Of a stretch of DNA of 64,000 nt, positions 21,355 through 32,730 are shown piece after piece. The stretch is from Hypholoma sublateritium FD-334 SS-4. Taxonomy: Eukaryota; Basidiomycota; Agaricomycetes; Agaricales; Strophariaceae. The position numbers were made by a program, and so were the translations under genes. Location: contig KN817540.1 of assembly GCA_000827495.1 (NCBI GenBank), forward strand, positions 252,480 to 316,479. Direction: 5' to 3'. The notes below the pieces were generated by a model. The model was not told the origin of the DNA. It saw nothing but the letters and a program-made list of their open reading frames with translations, and ran no database searches. Each line of letters begins with the position of its first letter. The stretch's first letter is position 1.

Positions 21355-22464
21355 TCAAAATGGAGTTTGGGAAGGGAAAACAAGGGGACCACGAATTTCT
21401 TCTCGCTTTTGGGGACCGCAGAGCATCTCCACGAGAGTGAGTGCGAACGGAAAAGCTGTACCTATTGAATCGAGCAGGTAACATTAGCATATGAAAATTG
21501 GAGATCTCGTGCGTGGTGTGACCTACCTGGGCCGCGACTGATAATAGAGTGGGGAATACAGAAGAGACAATGGTGAGCTCTGCGAGATATCGCTGCATAG
21601 TGTGAGTGATTCACCTGGTAATTAGATTGTCGGAGACGACAACGGGGTCCTCGGAGTACTCGAAGTCTGCGCGTGCGAGTCAGCGAATGTGAGAACCATC
21701 ATGCAAAGGTGTGCGCTCGGCAATCGGGACGCACCGTCCTGCAGCTGCGCCTTAACGCTTGGATGCGATGTCAACGGTTGTTTTTCAAGCTTCGCGGTCT
21801 GTGCGGCAAGTGAGCCTGAAAATCAGTGTGTTCCCGCACACCAATTGAACGGCACCGCCAAAAGCTATCGTTAGTGCGGTCCCAATAAGGGTAAATGTAC
21901 GCACCCGCACAGATCATGCCGACGAGTTTGTTGCGCTCGACGTACCTGCGAACAAGCTCCTGCACGGAGGGGTGGCCCGCGAGCGTGTCAGCCCCGCGCG
22001 CCCCACCGGGGATAATAACCACGTCGTACATGTCCTATCCATGATACGGACTGCGTCAGCTGAGAGTTCTAATACACGCGCCGCACGTCACCCGGGCAGG
22101 GCACAGGCGTTCCCCGAGTAGGAGAGATGCGGGGGCCGAGTAGCAGACGTACTGGGCCGCACTGTGCGAGGTCGAAATACATATCCGCTCCAATTCTGAT
22201 CCCACGCGAGCACGTCGCAAATGGCGGGTTGGGCCCTGCGAGTACCGAAGCGGCGAGATCCTGTACGAATGCGGAGACGGTGCGCACACCCGCACGTACT
22301 AGGATATCATACGTGATGGTGCTGCGCGCCGACAGAGCCGTGCAGAGCGAGTCCCATCGTCAGTATCACTGAATCACAGAGCGCAGATCACAATCGGCGA
22401 CGTACAATTCCATCTCCTCTGTTCCATCAGCGATTAGAATGAGCGCAGCGGGTGATGCAGACAT
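21355..22464 (-). CDS. DJ-1/PARK7-like protein
   Basis: Eight exons (22464-22406, 22321-22153, 22034-21905, 21864-21842, 21798-21735, 21666-21615, 21537-21527, 21461-21355) give 204 residues, with every phase matching. Key motifs: ALILIADGTEEMEF at the start (conserved Glu), ATCSRGIRIGAD, DMYDVVIIPGGARGAD, the nucleophile Cys in GMICAGA, QPLTSHPSVK, SEDPVVVSDNLITSRGPGTA and ALTLVE. The family includes glyoxalase III/deglycase and redox-sensing proteins; length and motifs match the PARK7 clade. Exon 4 is 23 nt and exon 7 only 11 nt, yet both are needed to join conserved residues. The exon 4 stretch (FGGAVQL) replaces the usual SLAAL after the catalytic Cys, so it may be mis-joined or divergent. 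Confidence 0.85.
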
Positions 22465-23284
22465 ATTGTTGACGGAGAAGGTCGTAGATAGGACGTGTTC
22501 CGTGTAGTCAAGACCAATGAGCTGGTGAGGTTTGGGTGAAGTTGTTGAAGAGCGAGGCACTATCGCTGATCATGACGACATCGCGCGAATCTCCGCGATT
22601 GACACCGAGACCCGGCTACGCCGCTATCATTAGCGCCCTAGTATGCGAACTGGCGCCCAAGCGCTGCTGAGTTGCCACTGGGAATCCGTATCGACGGAGA
22701 GCATATCACTCAGAGATCGTTCATGTCCCTGAAATCACGACACGTCCGACTTTATTTACTCGTATTTTCATCCTTCTCGGGAGTTACAGCGCGGTGGTCC
22801 GCTCATGACGCCACCGTCAGACTGAGTAAAAATGTATATTTCAAAAGGCTGCAGCACAATTAAAGAGAAGTTTGTTTGGCTGAAACAAACTATGCATGTA
22901 AGGCGAGCCGTGAACCTGCACAGCGACAGCTACAAATCAAATACACGCTAGTGGGTGTCGTGTTCCAAAATAGATTTAGAGATCTCGTCTAAAATAGGGA
23001 TACTAAAATACATGTACTCTGTTTGTGCGGTACTTGTCGATATGTTTTCTTCAATGGACTGGCAACTGATCAAGCGCAAGGCTCAAATGCTCACATACAA
23101 CAACGTAGACAACGTCACTCTCTTGTAGTTTTCCGAAGTCCCATCCAGTAAGTACCAGTGGCCAACAATCAGATGTAAAGCAACGAAGATAATGCTTTAA
23201 CGTTGGCTTGCCATAGTAAGAGGAGCCAAAAATGGTTAGTTTGAATCAACGAGAGAGTACGCAGATCTCAAGAAGTAGTTTGCA
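22465..23284. other. Intergenic, no gene seen
   Basis: DJ-1 promoter side. A short imperfect inverted repeat lies near 22873-22890 (gtttggctgaaacaaac). No coding frame supported. Confidence 0.45.
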
Positions 23285-23760
23285 CTATAATAAGCAAATG
23301 TACATTAAAATGTCTACATCATCTGGATTTGAAAGAACCTCTAGACCTGTGTTATCCCGGAGAAAATCCAGAGTGGCCGGTTCAGCATAAACCTGCCTGA
23401 GGTCGAGCACTGAGAGCGGTTGGCCATGTTTAATCCGAGATAAAATATACTCGGCTGTCCCTTTGCCTGTGCTACGGGGTTGTTGGCCGGGCGCCGCTGC
23501 GGTGAGTATCACAGTCGAGAGGTTGGGAAATATATTCCCGCAGCTTCCCTGTACACTTTCCGGGTCATCTGACTCTTGAATACTAGTGAGATACAGAAGA
23601 TCTTGCTCACTAGTGCGAATTGTCTGGGTCAATGAAAAGCAGTCAATAAAGGACAGGGAATATAGCCGTGGCAAATAATAAATCCTTGATAAGTAAGACA
23701 ATCTCTTTGACCCCACTGGCAGAAAACTCAGGCAAGGTTAATTGGGCGAAAAGATATGGT
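23285..23760 (-). pseudogene. 3' fragment of an F-box gene, frameshifted
   Basis: Minus-strand frame 23716-23285 ends in 140 residues that match the C-terminus of the two full F-box genes to its right: QTIRTSEQDLLYL, NIFPNLSTVILTA, YILSRIKHGQPLSVLDLRQ, LDFLRDNTGLEVL. Just upstream the homology (LTLPEFSASGVKEIVLLIKD) lies in another frame and meets a stop, so one frameshift separates the parts. No F-box end is present. It is a decayed third member of the local cluster. Confidence 0.7.
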
Positions 23761-23913
23761 GGTCGAACTGAAAGTAGAGGCAGAAATGGTGCCACGTGAA
23801 TCCGGTGTCGATCCCTGGCGCAAACACGTTTGAATCATAATCATAATCAATGCGAGAGCATGCGATTCAAATACCGGTAGCCTAACATATTAGTGTGATA
23901 AGGCACATTAAAG

Positions 23914-25383
23914 TTAGATAAATTTCACATTCCCGTCCGTATTCATAAGAACCTCTAGACCCGCAATATCTCGGAGCAAATCCAGAGCCGTCAATTCTAC
24001 ACTAACGGCCTGCGTGAGGTTGAGCACTGAGAGGGGTTGGCCATGTTGAATGCGAGACAAAATGAAATTGGTCGTCACTTTGCCTATGTGACAGGTTCGC
24101 TGGTCGGGCTCTGCGGTGAGTATCACAGTCGACAGGTTGGGAAATATATTCTTGCAGCCTCCCTGCACGCTTCTTGGATCGTCTGATTCTTGAGCTTGAA
24201 TACTGATGAGATATTGGATATTTTGCTCGCTAGTGCGGATTGTCTGGACCGATGAAAAGCAGTTAATAAAGGACAGGAAATCGAGGGGTGGCAAATCCTT
24301 GGCATAGAATGTGAGCTCTTTGACTCCGGAAAATTTGGCCATGGTTTGAAGCTTGTCTACAAAACAAACAGGGACATTTGGAATATGAAATAGCCTGTAG
24401 AAGCCAATTATGAGAGAGAATTTGTCAGGGTGCATGCTATCTTCCAAGGTAAGCCTTTCGTCTGAAAGTTGAAAGAGTATGTTGGTGGGGGGATATGAAT
24501 GAAAATAGTGCTGAGCGGCCTGCGCTACCGTGTCAAGAACTGGCCAGAGGTCGTCGTATGCAGTCAAGGTGGACCAGGTGTAAATATTCAATGAGCAATT
24601 ACGCGGTATCTCGAGGTTGTCTAGAATAGACGCGACGTATCTCAAGTCAAGGCAGATGTCGAGTCGTCTCAAATTTGGAAGAGTTACAGTAGGCAGGGGC
24701 AATGTCGCATGTCTGATTTTGCTCCGGTGAATCTTTAGCTCTCGCAGATTCTGTGTAACGGAGAGTACGGGGAGGGTGGTATTTCCCCAGGGGAATTCGA
24801 TGAAATGCAGTTGATGCAACCAGGGGGCAGTGATATCAACATGGTTCCTTTGAGAAGTAAAGCGGCGCAGCATAGGGGCCTGTCTGGAGAAGAGCGTGGA
24901 AGTGTCCAGGCCGCCAGCCCCAATGTTGAGATCGAATGTCTCAAGGTGGGGTGCAGGAAGGGACAACGGAGCATACTGGATTGGATGAATATCCTTACCG
25001 TACACGTCAGCGACTAATATTTGGATCCTTCCCCAGTGCTGGTGTAGGACGTCGAAGAGGAAGTTCACGAGATAATGTGCGGGATTAATTTGTCCAAGTT
25101 TCTTCGCCTTGATCCACAGTAATGAGGACCCACTCCGACGAATGAGTTCATTCCTCCACTTATTGAGCAAGAGGCGCTGAACGCAGTCGAGATCAATGAG
25201 CTTTGCCCATATGGATGGTGTCATGAGCATAATATTTCGCCAGCTACGGCACACCTGCGACGTGGTGCGGGCTGTATCAAGAGCTCCGTCATCGGCGAAC
25301 ATGTTGGCATTCATTCTGAAGATCTCCAACAAGAGGTCGTAAGGCATGTTATGGACTGGCGGAGAGTGCGCGGCCAATGACAT
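23914..25383 (-). CDS. F-box protein (cluster member A)
   Basis: Single-exon gene, 489 residues from ATG 25383; the frame is open for 29 codons further upstream, but the Met at 25383 aligns with the start of the neighbour (MSLAAHSPPV versus MATHSPPV). The F-box is near residues 10-55 (MPYDLLLEIF, CRSWRNIMLMTPSIWAKLIDLD), followed by leucine-rich repeats such as LPNLRRLDICLDL. The C-terminus has NIFPNLSTVILTAEPDQ and LSRIQHGQPLSVLNLTQ. It should act as a substrate adaptor of an SCF ubiquitin ligase. It is about 60% alike by eye to the gene at 25912. Confidence 0.82.
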   Translation of the reverse strand: MSLAAHSPPVHNMPYDLLLEIFRMNANMFADDGALDTARTTSQVCRSWRNIMLMTPSIWAKLIDLDCVQRLLLNKWRNELIRRSGSSLLWIKAKKLGQINPAHYLVNFLFDVLHQHWGRIQILVADVYGKDIHPIQYAPLSLPAPHLETFDLNIGAGGLDTSTLFSRQAPMLRRFTSQRNHVDITAPWLHQLHFIEFPWGNTTLPVLSVTQNLRELKIHRSKIRHATLPLPTVTLPNLRRLDICLDLRYVASILDNLEIPRNCSLNIYTWSTLTAYDDLWPVLDTVAQAAQHYFHSYPPTNILFQLSDERLTLEDSMHPDKFSLIIGFYRLFHIPNVPVCFVDKLQTMAKFSGVKELTFYAKDLPPLDFLSFINCFSSVQTIRTSEQNIQYLISIQAQESDDPRSVQGGCKNIFPNLSTVILTAEPDQRTCHIGKVTTNFILSRIQHGQPLSVLNLTQAVSVELTALDLLRDIAGLEVLMNTDGNVKFI

Positions 25384-25911
25384 TGCAGGGCGAAAGTTTA
25401 TGTGAGTGGAATGCAAAGTGAGGAGTAAATGATAAGTAAGCCGCCGAGCTGGGGGGACTGACATGGACACGTGAATTTGTCGGTACCGTACTATTTATTC
25501 CCGAGTCTCCGACTCGGTCAGACTCAGCCTCCCTTCAGCTCCCTTCCCGCGCCTCCGTCCTTTCAGTTTACTCACATTTCAGTGCAAGAGGTACTCATTA
25601 TCAAAAGAGGTCATTCTAATAAGGAATAAGTTCCCGCGTCCGAATTGAGAGAATATTTGAAAACCACTGTCCGTTTTCCCCAGTATTATTTCAAAGAACT
25701 GGATCAGTTATCGTCCGCAGCTCATAACCACTCTTAATTTCGCTATCCCACGAACAATCGGGGGCCCAGAGGCAATGTGCATGGGGCTCTACATAAAGAA
25801 AGCTTTCAAATGGTATAATAGTATTTGTCCTGTATAGGCCGCAAATATTAATCAGGAGCTTCGATGCGATTCAACAGAAATGTAGTTTTTGTACATGTAT
25901 TACAAACTACG
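25384..25911. other. Spacer between the two F-box genes
   Basis: 528 bases with the promoter of member A and the 3' end of member B. No TATA seen; a G/C-rich tract near 25500-25560 repeats 'gactcgg/cttcagctcccttccc'-type strings. Confidence 0.4.
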
Positions 25912-27435
25912 TTACACTGAAACAAGACCTACATCGTCCGCTTTTGTAAGGATCTCTAGCCCCGCGATATCTCGGAGCAAATCCAGAGCAGTCGGCTCTA
26001 CACAGAGGGCTTGTGTGAGGTCGAGCACTGAGAGAGGGTGGCCGTGTTCAATGCGAGACAAAACGAAGTCGGTCGTCACTTTGCCTATCCTATGCCAGGG
26101 TTTCTGGCGGTGTGCTGTGACGAGTATGACAGTCGTGAGGTGTGGAAATACATTCTGGCAGCCTCCCCGTGCACTTTCAGGATTGTCTAATCCCTGAATA
26201 TTAGTGAGATACCGAAGATCTTGCTCGCTGGTGTGGATTGTCTGGACCAATGGAAAGCAACTAGTAAAGGAGAGGAAACTTATCGGCTCCACATCCTCAA
26301 TATACAATGCAAGCTCCTTGACTCCAGAGAATTCGGCCAAGGTCAGTTTGGCTAAGAAATGACGGGTGGGTATTGGACTGGGTTCCGGTTCAAAGAAACA
26401 AATTGCGAGGGAAAATTCGCCTGGACGGGTACTGTCCTTCAAGATAACTTTATCTTCTGAATATTCAAAGAATAGTTTGTTGGGGGGATGTGATTGAAAA
26501 TAGCGCTGAGCAACTGATGACAATGTGTTGACAACGGGCCAGAAATTGTAATCTTCAGCCATATCCGAGTCAGCGTAGATATCCAATGAACAGCCCCGCG
26601 GTATTTTAAGGTGGTCAAGAATAGACGTAACTTCTGGCAATTCAAGGCCGAAAATGCCGAGTCGCTTTAAATTTGGAAGCGCAACAGGGAAGAGGGACAG
26701 CACCATATGTTCGTCCTCTGGCCAGAAAATCTTTAGTTCCCGCAGGTTATGTGTGGCGGAGAGTACTGAAAGGGTGGTATATCCCCAGGTGAGATTGATG
26801 AAATGCAGTTGATGCAACCATGGAGCAGAGGAATCAGGCCGGTGCCTTTCAAAATCAAGTCGGCGCAGCATAGGCGCTTGTCCGGAGAAGACAGTCAAAT
26901 ATGGGGACTCTTGCGGCGGCATAAACACGTCCGGTCGAATGCCGGTGCCATAATCAAACTCGAAAGTCTCGAGGTGTGGTGCAGGAAGGAGTAGTGGCGC
27001 ATATAGGGTTGGGTCAACATCGCGACAGTAGACTTTGGCGACTAATTTCTGGATCCTTCCCCAGTGCTCCCTGATGAGGTCGAAGAAGAAATTCACAACA
27101 TGGCGAAAGCTGTAGCTGAAAAGATCCGCCTTTATCCATAGCAGCGATGTTCCACCCCGACGAATGAGTTCTTCCCTCCATATGTTGTGCGGAACGCGCG
27201 TGCGCGCTTCCTTCCATACGATGTGCGGAACGCGAGAGGTACAATCAATATCGATGAGCTTTGCCCATATGGATGGTGTCGCGAGCATGATATTTCGCCA
27301 GCTTCGGCACACCTGCGACGTGAAACGGGCTGTGTTGAGAGCCCTTGGATCGGAGAACATATCGGCATTCATCTCGAAGATGTCCAACAGGAGATCGTAA
27401 GGCAGGCTATCAACTGGGGGAGAGTGTGTGGCCAT
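25912..27435 (-). CDS. F-box protein (cluster member B)
   Basis: Single exon, 507 residues from ATG 27435 (MATHSPPVDSLPYDLLLDIF). F-box at residues 10-55, then leucine-rich repeats (LPNLKRLGIFGLEL) and the conserved end QTIHTSEQDLRYL, NVFPHLTTVILVT, LSRIEHGHPLSVLDLTQ. Compared with member A it has an insertion after IDCTSR in which KEARTRVPHNIW duplicates the neighbouring RVPHIVWKEA segment, that is a small in-frame tandem duplication of about 30-36 nt (27170-27240). Likely SCF adaptor; substrate unknown. Confidence 0.82.
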   Translation of the reverse strand: MATHSPPVDSLPYDLLLDIFEMNADMFSDPRALNTARFTSQVCRSWRNIMLATPSIWAKLIDIDCTSRVPHIVWKEARTRVPHNIWREELIRRGGTSLLWIKADLFSYSFRHVVNFFFDLIREHWGRIQKLVAKVYCRDVDPTLYAPLLLPAPHLETFEFDYGTGIRPDVFMPPQESPYLTVFSGQAPMLRRLDFERHRPDSSAPWLHQLHFINLTWGYTTLSVLSATHNLRELKIFWPEDEHMVLSLFPVALPNLKRLGIFGLELPEVTSILDHLKIPRGCSLDIYADSDMAEDYNFWPVVNTLSSVAQRYFQSHPPNKLFFEYSEDKVILKDSTRPGEFSLAICFFEPEPSPIPTRHFLAKLTLAEFSGVKELALYIEDVEPISFLSFTSCFPLVQTIHTSEQDLRYLTNIQGLDNPESARGGCQNVFPHLTTVILVTAHRQKPWHRIGKVTTDFVLSRIEHGHPLSVLDLTQALCVEPTALDLLRDIAGLEILTKADDVGLVSV

Positions 27436-27639
27436 GTGGAATGCACAGGGAGAGATTTGGCACGGATAAGTACTAGTCAGGACTTTAGATATTGCGCCTC
27501 GAAGTTTGAACTGGGCAGCGACCGCCACGTGGATCATTGAAAAAAAGGTATTTCCGACGCTCCCGGACTCCCGGGCCGATGGCTGTCTTCGTTGTCTTTT
27601 CCACACCTCTTACGGCGCATCATAAAGTCGGGAACTTGC

Positions 27640-30600
27640 CTCCGCAACCTCATATCACAGGTATACGAGCGGTGCAACGACATGGCAATCAAAAATGGTT
27701 GCGGTATCCGAGCCACAGAAACCGAGCTGCACGTCGTCCAGCCAGCGCGTAGTTCTGCGTTCTCGCCGCCGAGATTCAGTGCCACGAGCGCAGATCCGCA
27801 TCACGGGCATGCGCGCGCGCGCGAGCGGTGCGCTGGCATGGCACTCAAAAAAGGCGTCGGGTGTGGGAGGGCACGCAAAGCTCAATCGACGGGGTCATCG
27901 CCCCGCCCATTCTGATATGCCGAACGTGAACTTCGCCGCAGCTCGCGCCCAGCGTCGTCGACCGGCTAATGCGCATGCGGGAGTAGTGCGCAGGAGCCGG
28001 GTGATTTAGTGCTGGGGTAGCTTTGTATTTATGGGTCCCAGCTGTGCTGCCAGTGTGTGTGGCAACGGAAAGACGCGCTATGATGATCAGTCTTTTCGGG
28101 AAGATGCGTTCAAAGTCGAGATCTATGACCATGACCTATTCTTGGAGCTTTGTTTGGCCGAGCGCTGGCCGCCGCTTTTCCTATTCGGACACGGTCGAAG
28201 AGCTCCTCTGAACACGCCCATCCCGCGTGGAGTGCAAGATGTGTGTACAATTTCACAACTTGCCAGCAGGTGGTATATCTGACAAGTGGGACTGTTTACA
28301 CAAGGCCGAGGCGAAGGGAACTTGGGACGCATTTAAATAGGCCATCATGCAGTAAATGACTCTGGGCTCGCAGACCATCGATCAGCGCTCAGCCTCGACG
28401 TAGTCTGCACATACTTTGCTTTTCCCGTGTTCGGCCATGGTCGAAGCGCGCCTCTGAAACCACACCATCCCTACGTAGACTGCGAAATATCTACGACCTG
28501 GTGCGTAGTCTAGTATACCTACCAAGTGGGACTATCTTCACAAAGCCGAACTTAAGCGAGGCGACGCACTTGGATACTAGATATACCGTCGTGCAATAAA
28601 TAAATATACCTGCAGCGCAGAATTTAAATCGACGGAGCCCCCGCCCCGCCCGTTCTGATATGCCGAACTTAAACGTCGCCGCAGCTCGCGCCCAGCGTTG
28701 TGCGACCGACTGATGCTCACCCGGGTGCGCATGCGGGTGCGGTGCGCACTGTGGCTTTGTATTTATGGGTCCCAGCTGTGCAACGGAAAGACAGTATCCA
28801 TCTTTTCGGGGAGATGCGTTCAAAGCCGGGGCGGAGCGAGATCTATCAAGTTGACTCTATTCTTGGAGCTTTGCTTGGCCGCGCACTGGCCGCTGTGTAT
28901 GTCCTTTTCCTGTTCGGAAATGGTCGAAGCGTTACTCTAAAACACCGTCGTGCCGAGTGTAAGATACTTGAAGAATTTCACGATTCGGTAGGTGATATAT
29001 CTGACAGGTGGGACTAGAGCGAAGGATGCACTTAGATAGACCATCGCAAATAAATGCCCCAGGGCTCGCAGATCAGCCTCGGCGTACTTAGCATAAATAC
29101 TCTGAAATTCAAGTTACCGAGATCCCAAAGGGAACTTGAGGAAGAATAAAATTTGTCCAGGTTAAATGCTAGGAAGACGGCCGACGCTCGCACATCTCAA
29201 GACGCCGCCATACCACTCTGAAAATAAAGCAATAAGCAAAAATCAAACTCTGTGCGAACGTACTGATGCGGTTCATCATGAAGCCAGGAACTTGTGGCAT
29301 CTGTCCCTGAGCCTCGTATCACAGTATACGAGCGGTGCGATGGCATGGCACTCACACACGGCCGCGGCACGCGAGAATCTAAGGACACCACTGTAGAAAC
29401 CGACCTGCACCGTCGTCCAGCGCAGCGCGTACCGCGTGCTCGCCACTGAGATTCAGTATCAGGAGCGCAGATCCGCATCACGGGCATGCGCGCGCGCGAG
29501 CGGTGCACTGGCATGACACTCAAAAAAAGCGTCGGGTATGGGAGGGCGCGCAAATTTCCATCGGCGGGGCCGTTCACCGAGAGACCGGATCCGGCATGAA
29601 CGTCGCCGTCGCCGCAGCTCGCGCGCCGTTGTGCGACCGGCTGGTGCGCATGCGGGTGCGGTGCGGTGCGCACTGAGGGCGCCGGGTAATTTACAGGTTG
29701 GGCGGCTTTGTATTTATGGGTCCCAGCTGTGCTGCCGGTGTGCGGCAACGGAAGGACGTGCTATGCATCAGCCCCTTCGGGGAGATGCGTTCAAAGGCGG
29801 GGCGGGGCGAGATCTATATTCCCATGGGGTGGTCATCGCTTATTTTCTAAAGCTTTGTTTTGCGTTTCCTGTTCGGCGATGGTCGAAGCGCTGCTCTAAA
29901 GCACGCCCATCGCGAGTGCAAGATGACTGTACTTCAATTTCACAACTTGATAGTGGGTGGTATGTCTGCTAAAGGGGACTATTTACACGATGCCAAAGCG
30001 AAGGGACGCATTTAAATTTATTATGATTTAAATAGCCCATCATGCGGTAAATGACTCTGGGCTCGCAGATCATTGATCAATCGATCAGCCTCGGCGTACT
30101 CTGCACATACTTTGCTTTTCCCGTGTTCGGACGTGTTCGAAGCGCGCCTCTGAAGCCCCGCCGTCCCTACGTAGCCTGCGAAATATCCACAACCTGGTGC
30201 GCAGTCCTGCGTAGTCTAGTATACCTACCAAGCGGGACTATCTGCACAAAGCCGAACTTGGGCGAGGCGACGCACTTGGATACATACTAGATAGACCGTC
30301 GTGCAATAAATAAAAATACCTGCAGTGCAGAATTTCAATCGCGAGCCCAGCGCCCGGCCGTTCACCCAGAGACCGAACATGGACGTCGCCGTCGCCGCAG
30401 TTCGCGCGCAGCGTCGTCCGCCCGGCTGATGCGCGCATGCAGGTGCGGTGCGTACTGAGGGCGCCGGGTAATTTAGTGGTGGGCCAGCTTTGTATTTATG
30501 GGTCCCAGCTGTGCTGCCAGTGTATGGCAACGGAAGACGCTGGCGATGATCAATAAATCTTTTCGGGGAGATGCGCTCGAAGTCGGGAGGGGACGAGATC

Positions 30601-30990
30601 TATAATTGGGGTGTTTGTTCATCGACATCACTCGTACTTGGGGTTAGTTATATATGGCGCACCGTTGTTTGGCCGCCGTGCAGCTAGCTGCTTTTCGGAC
30701 ACGGTCAAAGCACTCCTCTAAAGCACTGCCGTCCCTACCCAGGCTGCGAAATATATGCGGACACTTTCACAGCCTGGTAGGTAGTATACCTGGCAAATCG
30801 GAATATTCACACAAAGCCGAAGCGAAGCGACGCACTTCGATAGACCATCGCGCAATAAATGACTCTGGGTTCGTAGGCCAGCCTCGGCGTAGCATATACT
30901 GTATTGCAATTACCGGGATCCCAAAAGGAACTCAACGCAAACTTAACTTGACCGGGTTAGCAGGAAGACGGCCGCCGCCGCCACACCACT
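27640..30990. repeat. Array of diverged GC-rich repeats
   Basis: Four long units share the core tttatgggtcccagctgtg at 28021-28046, 28755-28780, 29706-29731 and 30488-30513 (spacing 734, 951, 782). Downstream of each core come 'cttttcggggagatgcg', 'gttcgg.catggtcgaagcg', 'gtgggactatcttcacaaag' and an end with 'caataaat' followed by 'gactctgggctcgcag'. The last two motifs occur about six times because units 1 and 3 carry an extra 250-base half unit. An upstream motif (gcagatccgcatcacgggca, then tgcgcgcgcg) occurs near 27790 and 29468. 'aggaagacggccg' ends units at about 29170 and 30960. Frames are not conserved between units, so the array is non-coding. Confidence 0.7.
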
Positions 30991-30999
30991 TGAACTAGC

Positions 31000-31586
31000 C
31001 AAGAAGCCAACACCAACGCACTCGCCCCGACGGTCCACCGAGCGCGGTGCCTCGCACTTCCTCCGGCGATTGCGTGTGGCGTGGCGCACGCGGCGACGGG
31101 GAGGTGACGGTGACGCACCTTCGCGAACCATGACGTCGCGCCTTCTGCGCTGCGCCATCAGCCGCCAGCCGAGGGGCGGTTCTGGGCAGGGCTTGCAGCG
31201 TGGGGCGGAGAGCGATCGAGGAAGGGTCTACGCCGGGCCTGGAATGATCCCGATCCAGGGGCCGCCGTCACGTGGCGGACCCCACACTACCCCGCACTGG
31301 TGTGCAGCGGGCTGGTCTCACTTGCATGTACGAAGACGTGCGAGGCAGGGGGGCGCAGAAGGATGGCGCTTAGCGTGCGCCGACGAAGGGCGCAGGAGCA
31401 CAGCGTGTGGCAGGCAGGGAGGCAGGCGCGCGTGGAACCCTCTAGAAGACCTGGGGCTGTGGTGCTGCCCGCACCACGATTTGCCCACCCGTGACCGTCT
31501 AATAATGCACTATATAAGGCGCAGCACCCCCTCCTAGCGCCCACCACCCCCTCCCCTCCCACACCACACACCACACAGAGAGAGCC
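31000..31586 (+). promoter_or_regulatory. GC-rich promoter of the HNWG-motif gene
   Basis: Very GC-rich upstream region ending in a TATA box (tatataaggc, 31511-31520) 67-76 bases before the ATG and a CA-rich leader (cacaccacacaccacaca). Long frames on both strands here reflect base composition. Confidence 0.55.
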
Positions 31587-32130
31587 ATGACCCGCACCGC
31601 CCGAGCAGCCTACCCGCGCGCCGTGATCAAGGACCGCTCCGAGTCGCGCACGGGCACGTACGACATGGCGCGCAAGTCCGGCGCGGGGCAGCACAACTGG
31701 GGCAGCCTCGCCGACGAGCGCCAGCTCGAGAGCGCCGCGCTCGACGACGCCCGCCTCGACGAGGCCGCCGGCGAGGAGCCCGCCCCCGCTGTGGACCTCG
31801 CTTCGAGCACGAGCTCCGTACAGTGTGCGTCTTTCTCCCGCCCACCTTCACCCGCATACATGCATGCATGCTCACTCAAACACCACAGCCGCCTCGCCCC
31901 CCGCAAAGCCCGCGATGGCGCGCAGCGCCAGCAGCGGGATGACACCCGCGGAGCTCGAGCAGGCGCGCCTGTTCCGGAAGACCGCGCTCAAGGGCGCGAA
32001 CGGTGCGCCTAATGTCTCACCGCCTTGACCCGCGCTCACCTTGTCCTTGTCCGCAGAGATCGACCTCACAGCCATCGCACGCACCTCGGCGGCGGTCGCC
32101 GCCGCGCCGCCCCTCGCCACCCTAAACTAA
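31587..32130 (+). CDS. Small HNWG-motif protein (SERBP1/Stf2-like)
   Basis: Three exons (31587-31824, 31889-32002, 32057-32130) give 141 residues. MTRTARAAYPRAVIKDRSESR leads to the diagnostic GAGQHNWGSLADE, as in Stf2/Tma10 and the SERBP1/HABP4 group that associates with ribosomes. After an acidic Ala-rich linker come MTPAELEQARLFRKTALKGAN and EIDLTAIARTSAAV, both of which I recall as conserved ends of a mushroom protein of this type. It is probably cytosolic, ribosome- or stress-associated; the exact role is inference. Strong TATA promoter. Confidence 0.72.
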
Positions 32131-32730
32131 ACTAAGCTAACCGCATCTGCATGCCCCGCATGCATACATAGTCTGTAACCAATCCCGCATACCTGCCAAT
32201 GTGTATTTGTAGCCTGCACCCAATCGAGCCCCTTCTTGCTAGAGCTATCAGCGCCCGCCCGCGTCTGCCTATAGCGACGCATTGAGTGCACCGCCCTCCG
32301 AAGCGTCTCGGAATAGCGCAATAGAGACGGGGCGAAACCGAGGAGAAACCCCCGCCACCCTGAGACCGCACATCAGCGCGCGGTCGTGTGACCCGCCGCC
32401 CGGTCGCGTGAGCTGCAGATTAGGTGCGTGGGCGTACTTGTAGGTGGCGGAAATAGGCCCTCTGTGCAGATGCCGTATCCTATGTAGGCTAGTGCGACGG
32501 TGCTTCTATCGGACTTTGCTACTTAGGTGTCCCACTGGAACTAAACTATGTACACTCACTGTGGCAGCGCAAACGCCCCGCGCGCTAAAGCCAGCGTGCG
32601 CACCCCGCGCAGCATCCGCGATCCCGAGGCGGCATGCGCTCGCCTTACATACAGTAGCCGCCCGTGCCCCACTCCCTCCCACTCCCCCGGACGACTCTCA
32701 TCGCATTGCATAACTCCACGCCCAGCCTAT
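32131..32730. other. Intergenic, no gene seen
   Basis: 3' region of the HNWG gene, then 500 bases with no supported frame. Confidence 0.45.

Noticed and set aside
27640..30990. Repeat array as protein-coding tandem genes
   Set aside because: The frames differ between units and indels are not multiples of three.
31070..31537. 155-codon frame upstream of the HNWG gene
   Set aside because: GC-rich composition gives long frames in all phases here; it overlaps the promoter and TATA box and has no domain.
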